Origin: Loktanella sp.
GTDB lineage: Bacteria; Pseudomonadota; Alphaproteobacteria; Rhodobacterales; Rhodobacteraceae
Assembly: GCA_017390475.1 (NCBI GenBank)
Contig: JAFPBO010000033.1
Location: 118,248-182,247 of the forward strand
Length of the DNA: 64,000 nt
Direction of reading: 5' to 3'
Every line of letters begins with the position of its first letter. Position 1 is the first letter of the stretch. Below the pieces are notes generated by a model. That model had not been told where the DNA came from and did no database searches. It saw only the letters and a list, made by a program, of their open reading frames with translations. A program made the position numbers and the translations under genes. Shown in pieces: positions 20,253-29,694 of the stretch.

Positions 20253-21838
20253 CAGGTGGTGCCTTCGGGGGTGTAGTCGAAGCGGGCGAAACGTGCCTCT
20301 GCCCCCTGCCCGGTCAGGTCAAACGCGACCATCCCGACGAAAGCCCCTGTGAAGGAGGCATGTTCGCCCCGCCCGCCTTCGTCCGAGATATGCGATGCGT
20401 CCAGTTCAGGGCCGAGTTTTTGCCAACCGCCGCCTTGGGTGAACCAGAATTGCTGGGCGGCCCCGTCAACGGTGACTTTCAGGTCAACCGGGCCGTCCGC
20501 CAAGGGGACGGGATCAGCGGGGAAATTCAACGCCTCGCCCGGCCAATCGCCGAGGCAGGACATGATCTGCAAGGCGCGGCCATGATCCGGCAGGTCAGTG
20601 ATCAGGGCGGCGTGGAATTTGGTGCGGTTGTAATAGGTCGTGAGGCCTGCGGCCTGTTGGTAGGTCGTGGGCGTGAAATCGACGTTGGTTTCGGCAACGT
20701 AGCTCGCATGTTCCTGCCGCCGCGCGACCAGTGCTTGTTCAAACCAAGAGCCGATGCTTTGGCGGCCGATCAGGACCAAGGCATCGCTGTCCATGCGGAA
20801 AATCCGGTCGGGTTCCGGGGTGCGCAGCCATTGGAATTCCAGCGGCAGGGTGGTGCTGAACTGGCGGCGGGTGGCGGTGACAGGTGCAGGGGAGACATCA
20901 ACCGGCGACGGCACTTGTTCGCGCGGGACCATCCCACCGTCAGCAAGGTAAAGCCAGTCATCGCGCCAGATGACTTCCTCGATCCCTGTTTCACGCCCCA
21001 TCGGGCAGAAGCGGCCATCCTGCGGGCGGCCCATCAGGAAAGTGTGGTAATGCTTGCCCCAATGGGTTTCCACATATTGGCCGTGGCCGGTGCGCTGAAG
21101 CGGGCCATCGGTGCCTGCGGCGGTGATCACATGCAGATCGGGGTGGTTTTCGTAGGGTCCCCAGATATCGCGCGACCGGGCGAGGCTGACGGCATGGTCA
21201 TAGCCGGTGCCGCCCTCTGCCGTGGTCATGTAGTAGTAACCGTTGCGTTTGAAGATATGCGGTGCCTCGGTCAGGCCGCGGCTAGTGCCGGCATAGACAT
21301 TGCGCACCGGGCCATAAAGGCCGCGATCCGGCGACCATGCCTGCAACAAGATACCGTCGAAACTGTCATGTTTCGGGTTGCCGCCGGTGCCAGAGCCACG
21401 GTGGTTCCATTGCATGTTCATGAAATACTTGGTGCCATCGTCATCGTGAAACAGCGACGGGTCAAAGCCGGATGAATTGACATACCAAGGGTCGGACCAA
21501 TCGCCGTCAATCGTCTCGCAAGTCGTGATGTAATTCGGCGCATCCTTGAACGCGCCGTCGAGCCTTTTGACATCGGTATAGACCAGCCAGAACTTGCCAT
21601 CGGCATAGGACAGGCAGGGTGCCCAAATGCCGCAGGAATCAGGATTGCCGCGCATGTCGAGCAGGCCTGCCCGCGCCAAGGGCCGCGATACCAGCGTCCA
21701 GTCCACCAGATCGCGCGAATGGTGGATCTGCACGCCGGGGAACCATTCAAAGGTCGAGGTCGCGATATAGTAATCCTCCCCCACCCGGCAAAACGACGGG
21801 TCGGGGTTGAAGCCGGGCAGGATCGGGTTCTGGATCAT
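20252..21838 (-). CDS. Glycoside hydrolase family 43 (beta-xylosidase/arabinofuranosidase type)
   Basis: A 528-residue enzyme probably acting on xylo- or arabino-oligosaccharides in the cytosol, as there is no signal peptide. The five-bladed GH43 domain starts with NPILPGFNPDPSFCRVGEDYYIATSTFEWFPGV (catalytic-base Asp in NPDPS) and continues with IWAPCLSYADGKFWLVYT and a Glu in GLTEAPHIFKRNGYYYM (probable acid). The C-terminal half, from about residue 325, is the GH43 C2 / concanavalin-like beta domain. Start and stop overlap both neighbours by 4 bases. Substrate specificity cannot be settled from sequence. Confidence 0.9.
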   Translation of the reverse strand: MIQNPILPGFNPDPSFCRVGEDYYIATSTFEWFPGVQIHHSRDLVDWTLVSRPLARAGLLDMRGNPDSCGIWAPCLSYADGKFWLVYTDVKRLDGAFKDAPNYITTCETIDGDWSDPWYVNSSGFDPSLFHDDDGTKYFMNMQWNHRGSGTGGNPKHDSFDGILLQAWSPDRGLYGPVRNVYAGTSRGLTEAPHIFKRNGYYYMTTAEGGTGYDHAVSLARSRDIWGPYENHPDLHVITAAGTDGPLQRTGHGQYVETHWGKHYHTFLMGRPQDGRFCPMGRETGIEEVIWRDDWLYLADGGMVPREQVPSPVDVSPAPVTATRRQFSTTLPLEFQWLRTPEPDRIFRMDSDALVLIGRQSIGSWFEQALVARRQEHASYVAETNVDFTPTTYQQAAGLTTYYNRTKFHAALITDLPDHGRALQIMSCLGDWPGEALNFPADPVPLADGPVDLKVTVDGAAQQFWFTQGGGWQKLGPELDASHISDEGGRGEHASFTGAFVGMVAFDLTGQGAEARFARFDYTPEGTT

Positions 21839-22869
21839 GTGTCGAGTTCCGCCGAGGCCGCCCAGAGGTTAATCTGTTCCTCATCGGCATATTGGTCAAT
21901 CAGGGCCAGCTCATCGGCGCTGAAATCCAGATTGGCGATGGCCCCGGCGCAATCGGTCACCTGCGACGGTTTCGACGCGCCGATCAGGGCGGTGGTGATG
22001 CCGCCATCGCGCAGAACCCAGGCGATGGCCATTTGTGCCAGCGTCTGGCCCCGGCTTTGCGCGATCTCATTGAGTTTGCGGATGTTGCCGATCGCATTCT
22101 CGGTCAGCATCGTGGGGGCGAGCGATTTATCCTGCGCCGCGCGGCTGTCGTCAGGAATACCGCCCAGGTATTTATTGGTCAGCATCCCCTGCGCCAGCGG
22201 GGTAAAGGCGATGGAGCCGACACCCAATTCCTTCAACGTGTCTTTCAACCCGTCCTTTTCCACCCAACGGTTCAGCATGTTGTAAGATGGCTGATGGATC
22301 AGGCAAGGCGTGCCGAGGTCCTTGAGGATCGCCACCGCCTGCCGCGTCCGTTCGGTATTATAGGACGAAATCCCGGCATAAAGCGCGCGGCCCGACCGGA
22401 CGATATAATCCAGCGCACCCATGGTTTCTTCCAGCGGGGTGTCAGGGTCGAAACGGTGCGAATAGAAGATATCGACGTAGTCCAGCCCCATCCGTTTGAG
22501 CGATTGATCGCAGGAGGCGACCAGATATTTGCGGCTGCCCCAATCACCATAAGGGCCGGGCCACATGCCGTATCCGGCCTTGGAGCTGATGATCAGCTCG
22601 TCCCGGTAACCATGGAAATCGGTCTTGAGGATGTCACCGAACGCCTCTTCCGCCGATCCGGGGGGCGGGCCGTAATTATTGGCCAGATCGAAATGGGTGA
22701 TACCGTGATCGAATGCGGTGCGGCAAATGTCACGCTTTGTCTGATGCGGCGTGTCATGGCCGAAATTATGCCATAACCCCAGCGAGATCGCAGGCAGCTT
22801 CACCCCCGAGGTGCCGCAACGGCGATAAATCATCTTTTCATAGCGGTCGTCCGCTGGCACGTAAGACAT
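21835..22869 (-). CDS. Aldo/keto reductase (YghZ / glyceraldehyde-phosphate reductase-like)
   Basis: An NADPH-dependent TIM-barrel reductase of 344 residues. Typical elements are FDLANNYGPPPGSAEEAFG (catalytic Asp/Tyr), LIISSKAGYGMWPGPYGDWGSRKYL (catalytic Lys; a YghZ-type insertion), DYVDIFYSHRFDPDTPLEETM and FTPLAQGMLTNKYL. The ATG at 22869 has the strong GGGAGGA site; an earlier frame opening at 22908 is unlikely. It is the first gene of the reductase-GH43-TolB-like operon and could handle aldehydes from sugar breakdown. Confidence 0.9.
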   Translation of the reverse strand: MSYVPADDRYEKMIYRRCGTSGVKLPAISLGLWHNFGHDTPHQTKRDICRTAFDHGITHFDLANNYGPPPGSAEEAFGDILKTDFHGYRDELIISSKAGYGMWPGPYGDWGSRKYLVASCDQSLKRMGLDYVDIFYSHRFDPDTPLEETMGALDYIVRSGRALYAGISSYNTERTRQAVAILKDLGTPCLIHQPSYNMLNRWVEKDGLKDTLKELGVGSIAFTPLAQGMLTNKYLGGIPDDSRAAQDKSLAPTMLTENAIGNIRKLNEIAQSRGQTLAQMAIAWVLRDGGITTALIGASKPSQVTDCAGAIANLDFSADELALIDQYADEEQINLWAASAELDT

Positions 22870-22998
22870 GGATATCCTCCCTAAATCGATTTCGTCGGAG
22901 GTCACCATGGGGGCCGCGCGATGTCAACCGGGGGCAGGCAGGGTGGATCATGATCCACCTGACTTGCGTGATGATACCGCCGCGCTATCGTTGGACAT

Positions 22999-23667
22999 AT
23001 GGTGAGGATCTATCTTCAGGTTGCAGGGCTGTTGGCGGTGATGCTGCTGGTATCGCCTTTCGTGATCTATGCTGCCGATTTCGGGCGCGACGGGCTGCGC
23101 GGCAGGCTGGATGCGCCGCATTATCTGTTTTCCGCCAATATCCCGGCCAATACAGGCATGTTTTCGCATATGCTGCTGGGCGCGTTGATCACCCTGCTGG
23201 TGCCATTGCAATTGATCCGGCCCTTGCGGCAACGCCTGCCGGGCGTGCATCGCTGGACCGGGCGGTTGATCACGCTGGCAGCGGCGATCACCGCGCTGGG
23301 CGGGCTGGCCTATATCGCGCTGCGCGGCACGATTGGTGGCGCGGCGATGGATGCGGGGTTCACGCTTTATGGTGCGCTGATGCTGCTGGCGGCGGTGCAG
23401 ACCTATCGGCATGCCCGGGCGCGGCGGATCGACAAGCACAAGGCATGGGCTTTGCGGTTGTTCTGGCTGGTGCTGGGGTCGTGGCTGTACCGGGTACAAT
23501 ACGGGCTGTGGTATGTGGCGACCGATGGGCTGTGGTCGACGCCGGAATTCACCGGCGGTTTTGATCTGGTACAGAATTTCGCGTTTTACCTGCCCTATCT
23601 GATCGGGGTGGAAATTTACCTACGCCGCTTTTCATCACGCGAAACCCGTGCCAATCTGCGCGCATGA
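22999..23667 (+). CDS. DUF2306 family membrane protein
   Basis: A 222-residue integral membrane protein with about five to six hydrophobic helices (near 6-25, 52-72, 88-110, 120-136, 155-172 and 190-207). PLRQRLPGVHRWTGRLITLAAAITALGG, with a conserved His, is typical of DUF2306 predicted membrane proteins. The stop overlaps the next gene (ATGA), so it is cotranscribed with the second aldo/keto reductase. Function unknown. Confidence 0.8.
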   Translation: MVRIYLQVAGLLAVMLLVSPFVIYAADFGRDGLRGRLDAPHYLFSANIPANTGMFSHMLLGALITLLVPLQLIRPLRQRLPGVHRWTGRLITLAAAITALGGLAYIALRGTIGGAAMDAGFTLYGALMLLAAVQTYRHARARRIDKHKAWALRLFWLVLGSWLYRVQYGLWYVATDGLWSTPEFTGGFDLVQNFAFYLPYLIGVEIYLRRFSSRETRANLRA

Positions 23668-24596
23668 CAAAATTAAACACCCTGAACGGCACGCCCGTTT
23701 CCCGCCTGACCTTTGGCACGATGCAATTCGGCGGCAAGGCCGATGAGGCGCAAAGCGCTGAAATGTACGATGCTGCCCGTGCTGCGGGCATTAATCATTT
23801 TGATACCGCTGTGCGCTATACCGATGGCGCGGCGGAACAGATTCTGGGCCGGTTGATCAAGGGGGAACGCGACAACATCTATCTCGCGACCAAGGTCAGC
23901 TATGAGGGCGGGTCAGGCCGCGCCAATATCTTGGCGCAATTCGACATCTGCCGCAGCCAGTTGCAGCAGGATCAGGTCGATCTGCTGTATCTGCATCGGT
24001 TCGACGATAACACGCCGCTGGAGGAAACCTTCAGCACCATGGCGGAACTGCAATCATCGGGGGCTGTCCGGCATATCGGCGTGTCGAATTACGCCGCCTG
24101 GCAAGTGATGAAGGCGCAGGCTGTGGCGCGCGATATTGGCACACGGATTGATGTGATGCAGCCAATGTATAATCTGGTGAAACGGCAGGCAGAGGTTGAG
24201 ATTTTTCCGATGGCTGCGGATCAGGGGATACAATTGGTGCCCTATTCGCCCTTGGGTGGCGGGCTGCTGACCGGCAAATATGTCGGTGGCGGCACCGGGC
24301 GGCTGACCGATGATCCGCGCTATAACACCCGCTATGGGCAGGATTGGATGCATGATACTGCCGCGCGGCTGAGTGATCTTGCGCGTGAGGTCGGCACGGA
24401 CCCGTCCACGCTGGCCGTGGCATGGGTCATGGCGCATCCGAACGGGCCATCGCCGATCATCTCGGCCCGGTCCCTGGCGCAGTTGCAGCCGTCGCTGGAT
24501 GCCGCCGCATTCACGATGACGCCGGAGCTTTACGCGCAGATCACAGCGCTGAGCCCGACGCCGCCACCGGCGACGGACCGTCTGGAGGAGGCGTGA
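23664..24596 (+). CDS. Aldo/keto reductase
   Basis: A 310-residue NADPH-dependent oxidoreductase of the AKR fold. Diagnostic segments are RLTFGTMQFGGKADEAQSAEM, INHFDTAVRYTDGAAEQILG (catalytic Asp and Tyr), YLATKVSYEGGSG (Lys), YLHRFDDNTPLEETFSTM, HIGVSNYAAWQV and PYSPLGGGLLTGKYVGG. It is distinct from the YghZ-like enzyme at 21835, which lies on the other strand. It overlaps both neighbours (ATGA and GTGA), forming a compact plus-strand operon with the FAD oxidoreductase. Confidence 0.92.
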   Translation: MTKLNTLNGTPVSRLTFGTMQFGGKADEAQSAEMYDAARAAGINHFDTAVRYTDGAAEQILGRLIKGERDNIYLATKVSYEGGSGRANILAQFDICRSQLQQDQVDLLYLHRFDDNTPLEETFSTMAELQSSGAVRHIGVSNYAAWQVMKAQAVARDIGTRIDVMQPMYNLVKRQAEVEIFPMAADQGIQLVPYSPLGGGLLTGKYVGGGTGRLTDDPRYNTRYGQDWMHDTAARLSDLAREVGTDPSTLAVAWVMAHPNGPSPIISARSLAQLQPSLDAAAFTMTPELYAQITALSPTPPPATDRLEEA

Positions 24597-25663
24597 TCGA
24601 TTTCCTGATCATCGGCGGCGGGATTGCCGGGGTCTCTGCCGCCGCGCGCCTGTCCGATCTGGGCAGCGTCACCGTGCTGGAACGCGAGGATACGCTGGCT
24701 TACCACGCCTCTGGCCGGTCGGCGGCCCTGTATGAGGCGCATTATGGCAAACCCTCCACCGTGGCGCTGAATGTGGTCGGGTTGGATTTTCACCGCGACG
24801 CGGATGTGCTGTCGCCACGCGGGCTGATGCTTGTCGGCAATGCGGCAGAGGCGGATCTGTTCGATGCTGATGTGCAGGCGATGCAGATGCAGCCGATCAC
24901 GATGGATCAGGCCTTGGCCCTGATCCCGGTGCTGAACACGGACCACGTGGATCGTGCCGCCTATGACCCCGACGCATGGGATATCGATACGGACAAGCTG
25001 ATCCAGACCTTTGCGAAACAGGCGCGCGGCAATGGCGCGCAGATCGTGACCAAGGCAGAGGTGACGGGGATCACCCGCAGTGCGACGGGCTGGGCCGTCA
25101 GCACCAAGGCGGGCGATTATGAGGCGCGCAATCTGGTCAATGCCGCCGGTGCATGGGTGGATGTGATCGCGACCATGGCGGGCGTGGCACCGCTGGGGTT
25201 CCAGCCTCTGCGCCGGTCGATGGCGCGTATTCCGGCCCCTGACGGGCATGATCTGCGCGCCTGGCCGATGGTCTTTGGCGCGGGCGAAGGCTGGTATGCC
25301 AAACCCGACGCCGGGGCGTTGATCGTTTCCCCCGCCGAGGAAGACCCGGCAGACCCCCACGACGCCTATGCCGATGACATGGTGTTGGCCGAAGGGTTGG
25401 CGCGCTACGCTGAAAACGTCACCACCCCGGTCACCCGCCTGCTGGCGTCATGGGCCGGGCTGCGCACCTTTGCGCCGGATCGCAATCTTGTGCTGGGGCC
25501 GGACCCGGCGCATCCCGGATTCATCTGGTGCGCGGGGCAAGGCGGATATGGCATGCAATCCTCGCCGGGGGCGAGCCAGTTGCTGGCTGATCTGATCAGC
25601 GGCACGCAACCGGCGATTGCCGCCGATATGGTGGCCGCGCTGACACCGGATCGGTTTCGCTAA
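24593..25663 (+). CDS. FAD-dependent oxidoreductase (glycine/D-amino-acid oxidase family)
   Basis: A 356-residue flavoprotein of the DAO family. The dinucleotide-binding motif IIGGGIAGVSAAARL is right at the N-terminus, ASGRSAALYEAHYG follows, and GFIWCAGQGGYGMQSSPGASQLLADL is the C-terminal FAD-contacting region. It starts with GTG at 24593 inside the reductase stop (GTGA), with GGAGGAGG upstream, so the open frame before this point is not part of it. Substrate is probably an amino acid or amine; not determinable here. Confidence 0.9.
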   Translation: MIDFLIIGGGIAGVSAAARLSDLGSVTVLEREDTLAYHASGRSAALYEAHYGKPSTVALNVVGLDFHRDADVLSPRGLMLVGNAAEADLFDADVQAMQMQPITMDQALALIPVLNTDHVDRAAYDPDAWDIDTDKLIQTFAKQARGNGAQIVTKAEVTGITRSATGWAVSTKAGDYEARNLVNAAGAWVDVIATMAGVAPLGFQPLRRSMARIPAPDGHDLRAWPMVFGAGEGWYAKPDAGALIVSPAEEDPADPHDAYADDMVLAEGLARYAENVTTPVTRLLASWAGLRTFAPDRNLVLGPDPAHPGFIWCAGQGGYGMQSSPGASQLLADLISGTQPAIAADMVAALTPDRFR

Positions 25664-25716
25664 ATATTTCTGCGCGCCACCTTACAAAGCATGCGGGCTT
25701 GGCATATCTGCATCCG

Positions 25717-26010
25717 ATGCAACGTCAACGCGACCGTATCCGTGCCCGATTTGATCGACAATATCGCAAGATATCGCCGCATGTGCCGGGTATGGCCCGT
25801 ATCCGCAAACCGGGCTGGATGGTCGCGCGTATCATCATTGCAGTGATCTTTATCCTTGGCGGGTTTCTGGCGATCCTGCCGGTGTTTGGCCTGTGGATGA
25901 TCCCGGTGGGTCTGTTGTTGCTGGCGATTGATTTGCCCATGCTACAAGGCCCGGTGTCCCGGATTCTGATCCGGGGCCGTCGCCGGATTGATCTGTGGCG
26001 CAGGCGTTAA
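25717..26010 (+). CDS. Small membrane protein with a hairpin of TM segments
   Basis: A 97-residue basic protein. The N-terminal 35 residues are rich in Arg and Gln; two close hydrophobic segments (VARIIIAVIFILGGFLAILPVF and LWMIPVGLLLLAIDLPML) follow, with a final RGRRRIDLWRRR. It resembles short PGPGW-type membrane proteins. The start is unsure: ATG at 25717 or TTG at 25699, neither with a good ribosome binding site. Its stop overlaps the convergent flavoprotein gene by 4 bases. Confidence 0.6.
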   Translation: MQRQRDRIRARFDRQYRKISPHVPGMARIRKPGWMVARIIIAVIFILGGFLAILPVFGLWMIPVGLLLLAIDLPMLQGPVSRILIRGRRRIDLWRRR

Positions 26011-28499
26011 CCGTCCAGCCGGATCGTGGCGTTCTGCGGGTCATAGGGGCTGTCTTCGACAATCACGGCGGGCCAGAGTTGGTCCAGCATCTTGACCTGT
26101 AACTGGGTGCCAACCACCGCGACATCGGGTCTGACATAGCCCATGCCGATGGATTGCCCGAAAGCCACCGAATAGCCGCCGGAGGTCAGCCGCCCGACGC
26201 GGGTGTCACCGTGATAAAGCGCCTCGCGCCCCCAAGGATCGGCATCGGCGGGTCCGTCGATCAGCAGGGTGACGCATTTGCTGCGGATACCCTTTTCCAG
26301 CATCGCATCCTTGCCGTGAAATTCCTTGGACATATCCACGAAACGCGGCAAATCAGCCTCCATCGGGGTGGCATCCCGGCCAAGTTCATTGCCAAAGGCG
26401 CGATAGGATTTTTCCTGCCGCAGCCAGTTCTGCGCCCGCGCACCGACGAGTTTCATACCATGCGCCTCACCTGCCTTTTCCAGCAGATCGAACAGGTAGT
26501 TCTGCATTTCAATCGGGTGATGCAATTCCCAACCCAGTTCCCCGGTATAGGCAACCCGGATGGCATTGACGGGACACATCCCCAGTTCGATTTGACGCGC
26601 CGACAGCCAAGGGAACCGCTTGTTCGACAGGGCGGTTGCCGGATCGGCATCCTTGATCACGCTTGCCAACACATCGCGGGATTTCGGCCCGGCGATGGCG
26701 AAAACGCCCCATTGCGTGGTCACGTCCTGCGCGTTGATGCGGCCGAATTCTGCTTCCTTGTCTTCAATCGCTTTGAACAGGTAGTCCTGATCATAGGCCG
26801 ACCAAGCCCCGGCAGAGACGAGGTAATAATCATTCTCACCGTTGCGCACGATGGTATATTCCGTCCGCGTCGTGCCATGGGCGGTCAGCGCATAGGTCAG
26901 GTTGATCCGGCCCACCTTTGGCAATTTGTTGGTGGTAAACCAATCGAGGAAAGCGGTCGCCCCTGCGCCGGTGATCCGGTGCTTGGTAAAGGCGGTGGCG
27001 TCGATCAGGCCGACACCTTCACGGATCGCTTTCGCCTCTTCCACCGCATATTGCCACCAGCCGCCGCGTCGGAAGGACCGCGCGTCATGGTCGCTGAAGC
27101 CTGCGGGGGCATAGTAGTTGGGCCGTTCCCAGCCGTTCACAAACCCGAATTGTGCGCCGCGTGCGGCTTGCCGGTCATAGGCGGGTGAGGTGCGCAACGG
27201 GCGGCAGGCGGGCCGTTCTTCATCCGGGTGGTGCAGGATATAGACGTGGTCGTAGCATTCCTCATTCTTTCGCGCGGCAAATTCGGTCGTCATCCAATTG
27301 CCGTAGCGTTTGGGATCGAGGCTCGCCATGTCAATCTCGGCCTCGCCATTTACCATCATCTGGGCGAGGTAATAACCGGTGCCGCCCGCGGCGGTGATGC
27401 CGAAGGAAAATCCTTCCGCCAGCCACATATTGCGCAACCCCGGTGCCGGGCCGACGAGCGGGTTGCCATCGGGGGTGTAACAGATCGGGCCGTTGAAATC
27501 GTCCTTGAGACCTGAGTTTTCGCAAGACGGAATCCGGTGGATCATCGCCATATATTGATCCTCGATCCGTTCCAGATCGAGCGGGAACAGATCGGCGCGG
27601 AAGCTGTCCGGCACACCATATTCAAAGACAGCGGGGGCGTTTTTCTCGTAAACGCCCAGAATCCACCCACCGCGTTCTTCGCGCACATAGGATTGCGCAT
27701 CGGCGTCGCGGATGACGGGGTGTTCGACATTGCCTTTGGCGCGGAACTCTACCAGCGCGGGGTCTTGGTCCATCACGATGAACTGGTGTTCGACGGGGAT
27801 CGCGGGGATCTTGATCCCCAGCTTTTTCGCGGTGGTCTGCGCATGGTTGCCGCTGGCGGTAACGACATGCTCGGCGGTGATCACGATCTGTTCGTCGGAA
27901 GGCACCAGATTGCCGCCCTTTTCGACCATCTTGGTGCAGGTCACCTCCCACGCTTCACCTTTCCAATGAAACGCATTCGCCTGCCATTTGCGCACGATCT
28001 CGACCCCGCGCTGGCGCGCCCCTTTCGCCATCGCCTGCGTTACATCGGCGGGGTTAATATAACCGTCAGTGTGGTGATACAGCGCGCCTTTCAGATCGGA
28101 CGTCTCGATCAGCGGCCATTTCGCCTTGATCTCCTCCGGGGTCATCCAGACGTAAGGCACATCGCAGGTTTCCGCCGTGGAGGCGTAGAGCATGAATTCA
28201 TCCATCCGCTCCTGCGTCTGGGCCATGCGCAGGTTCCCGACGACGGCGAAACCGGCGTTTAGCCCAGTTTCCGCCTCAAGCGATTTGTAGAAATCGACGG
28301 AATATTTGTGGATATGGGTCGTGGCAAAGGACATGTTGAACAAGGGCAGCAGGCCAGCGGCATGCCAAGTAGAGCCCGAGGTCAGTTCATCGCGTTCCAG
28401 CAGCATGACATCATCCCAGCCTGCCTTGGCCAGATGATAGGCAATCGAAGTGCCAACAGCGCCGCCGCCGACCACCAATGCTTTGACTTGCGTTTTCAT
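26007..28499 (-). CDS. Dimethylglycine/sarcosine dehydrogenase-family flavoprotein with aminomethyltransferase domain
   Basis: An 830-residue two-module enzyme that would oxidatively demethylate an N-methylated amino acid and pass the one-carbon unit to folate. The N-terminal DAO domain has VVGGGAVGTSIAYHLAKAG and the flavinylation-region ELTSGSTWHAAGLLPLF. The middle FAO_M region spans about 375-440. The second half is a GCV_T-like domain (ITGAGATAFLDWFTTNKLP, YTGELGWELHHPIEMQ) with a GCV_T C-terminal barrel. Such proteins are plentiful in marine roseobacters that use glycine betaine and its products. The exact substrate is uncertain. Confidence 0.88.
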   Translation of the reverse strand: MKTQVKALVVGGGAVGTSIAYHLAKAGWDDVMLLERDELTSGSTWHAAGLLPLFNMSFATTHIHKYSVDFYKSLEAETGLNAGFAVVGNLRMAQTQERMDEFMLYASTAETCDVPYVWMTPEEIKAKWPLIETSDLKGALYHHTDGYINPADVTQAMAKGARQRGVEIVRKWQANAFHWKGEAWEVTCTKMVEKGGNLVPSDEQIVITAEHVVTASGNHAQTTAKKLGIKIPAIPVEHQFIVMDQDPALVEFRAKGNVEHPVIRDADAQSYVREERGGWILGVYEKNAPAVFEYGVPDSFRADLFPLDLERIEDQYMAMIHRIPSCENSGLKDDFNGPICYTPDGNPLVGPAPGLRNMWLAEGFSFGITAAGGTGYYLAQMMVNGEAEIDMASLDPKRYGNWMTTEFAARKNEECYDHVYILHHPDEERPACRPLRTSPAYDRQAARGAQFGFVNGWERPNYYAPAGFSDHDARSFRRGGWWQYAVEEAKAIREGVGLIDATAFTKHRITGAGATAFLDWFTTNKLPKVGRINLTYALTAHGTTRTEYTIVRNGENDYYLVSAGAWSAYDQDYLFKAIEDKEAEFGRINAQDVTTQWGVFAIAGPKSRDVLASVIKDADPATALSNKRFPWLSARQIELGMCPVNAIRVAYTGELGWELHHPIEMQNYLFDLLEKAGEAHGMKLVGARAQNWLRQEKSYRAFGNELGRDATPMEADLPRFVDMSKEFHGKDAMLEKGIRSKCVTLLIDGPADADPWGREALYHGDTRVGRLTSGGYSVAFGQSIGMGYVRPDVAVVGTQLQVKMLDQLWPAVIVEDSPYDPQNATIRLDG

Positions 28500-28599
28500 G
28501 CTGCGATTCCCTGTTGCCGCGTTTGCGTCAACTTGCGCGAAAACCAGCCAGTCCGGCAGAACCAGCCGACCGCTTTACGCGCAAATGCGACAAAGAGGA

Positions 28600-29586
28600 T
28601 CAGAGCATGGAGGGGACGACCAGATCGGGCGGGCGATGGCCATCGGCGAAGGTCTTGATATTGACGATCACCTTCTCGCCCATCTCGACCCGGCCTTCGA
28701 GCGTGGCAGAGCCCATATGCGGCAGAAGGATCGCATTAGGCAGTTCCTTGAGCCGTGGATTGATCAGGTGGCCGCGTTCAAACACATCCAGACCCGCCCC
28801 GGCGATTTCACCGGCGCGTAACATCCGGGTCAGGGCGTTTTCGTCAATCACTTCACCCCGCGAGGTGTTCACGATGACGGCGGAAGGTTTCATCAGCTTC
28901 AAACGGCGTGCGTTCATCAGATGGAAGGTAGACGGCGTATGCGGGCAATTGATCGACAGGATATCCATCCGCGCGACCATCTGATCGAGGCTTTCCCAAT
29001 AGGTGGCATCCAACGCTTCTTCCACCTCGGGGCGCAGACGGCGGCGGTTATGGTAATGGACCTGCAGGCCAAAGGCGGCGGCGCGGCGGGCGACGGCCTG
29101 CCCGATCCGGCCCATGCCGAGGATACCCAAGCGGCGGCCCTTGATCCGCCCCCCCAGCATGGCAGTGGCGGACCAGCCTTGCCAGGCGTCGGATTCGGCG
29201 AGTTTGATCCCCTCACCCATCCGCCGCGTCACGCCCAAAATCAGCGCCATCACCATATCGGCGGTATCTTCGGTCATCACGCCGGGCGTGTTCGAGACAT
29301 GGATGCCGCGCTGCCGGGCGGTGGCCACGTCAATGTGATCGACACCCGCGCCGTAATTCGCGATCAGCTTGAGCTTGTCACCGGCACGGCCCAGCAATTT
29401 CGCATCGATCTGATCGGTGATCGTGCAGACCAGCACATCGGCCGATTGCATCGCATCGGCCAGCTGATCTGGCGTCATCGGCGCATCGGTTTCGCGCAAT
29501 TGCACGTCGAACAATTCTTTCAGCCGGGTTTCGACCTGTTCAGGTAATTGTCGCGTCACGACAACAGTCAGATGCTTTCCTGGCAT
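28600..29586 (-). CDS. D-glycerate / 2-hydroxyacid dehydrogenase
   Basis: A 328-residue NAD(P)-dependent D-isomer-specific 2-hydroxyacid dehydrogenase, close in pattern to glyoxylate/hydroxypyruvate reductases. The NAD motif is GRRLGILGMGRIGQAVARRA; catalytic residues lie in VNTSRGEVIDENAL (Arg), GLDVFERG (Glu) and LLPHMGSATLEGR (His). ATG at 29586 has GGAGAGAG upstream; the open frame to 29670 is unlikely to be translated. Next to the demethylase-type flavoprotein it could serve C1/C2 metabolism, but the 100-base gap leaves cotranscription open. Confidence 0.88.
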   Translation of the reverse strand: MPGKHLTVVVTRQLPEQVETRLKELFDVQLRETDAPMTPDQLADAMQSADVLVCTITDQIDAKLLGRAGDKLKLIANYGAGVDHIDVATARQRGIHVSNTPGVMTEDTADMVMALILGVTRRMGEGIKLAESDAWQGWSATAMLGGRIKGRRLGILGMGRIGQAVARRAAAFGLQVHYHNRRRLRPEVEEALDATYWESLDQMVARMDILSINCPHTPSTFHLMNARRLKLMKPSAVIVNTSRGEVIDENALTRMLRAGEIAGAGLDVFERGHLINPRLKELPNAILLPHMGSATLEGRVEMGEKVIVNIKTFADGHRPPDLVVPSML

Positions 29587-29694
29587 GGTCACTCTCTCCC
29601 GGGTTTTCAAATCAGCGCTTGCGTGGCAGGTTGCGCGAAAGGGACGCGCAGCACAAGAACCGCGCGCCATAATCGGGCAGCCAAAGGCAATAAA

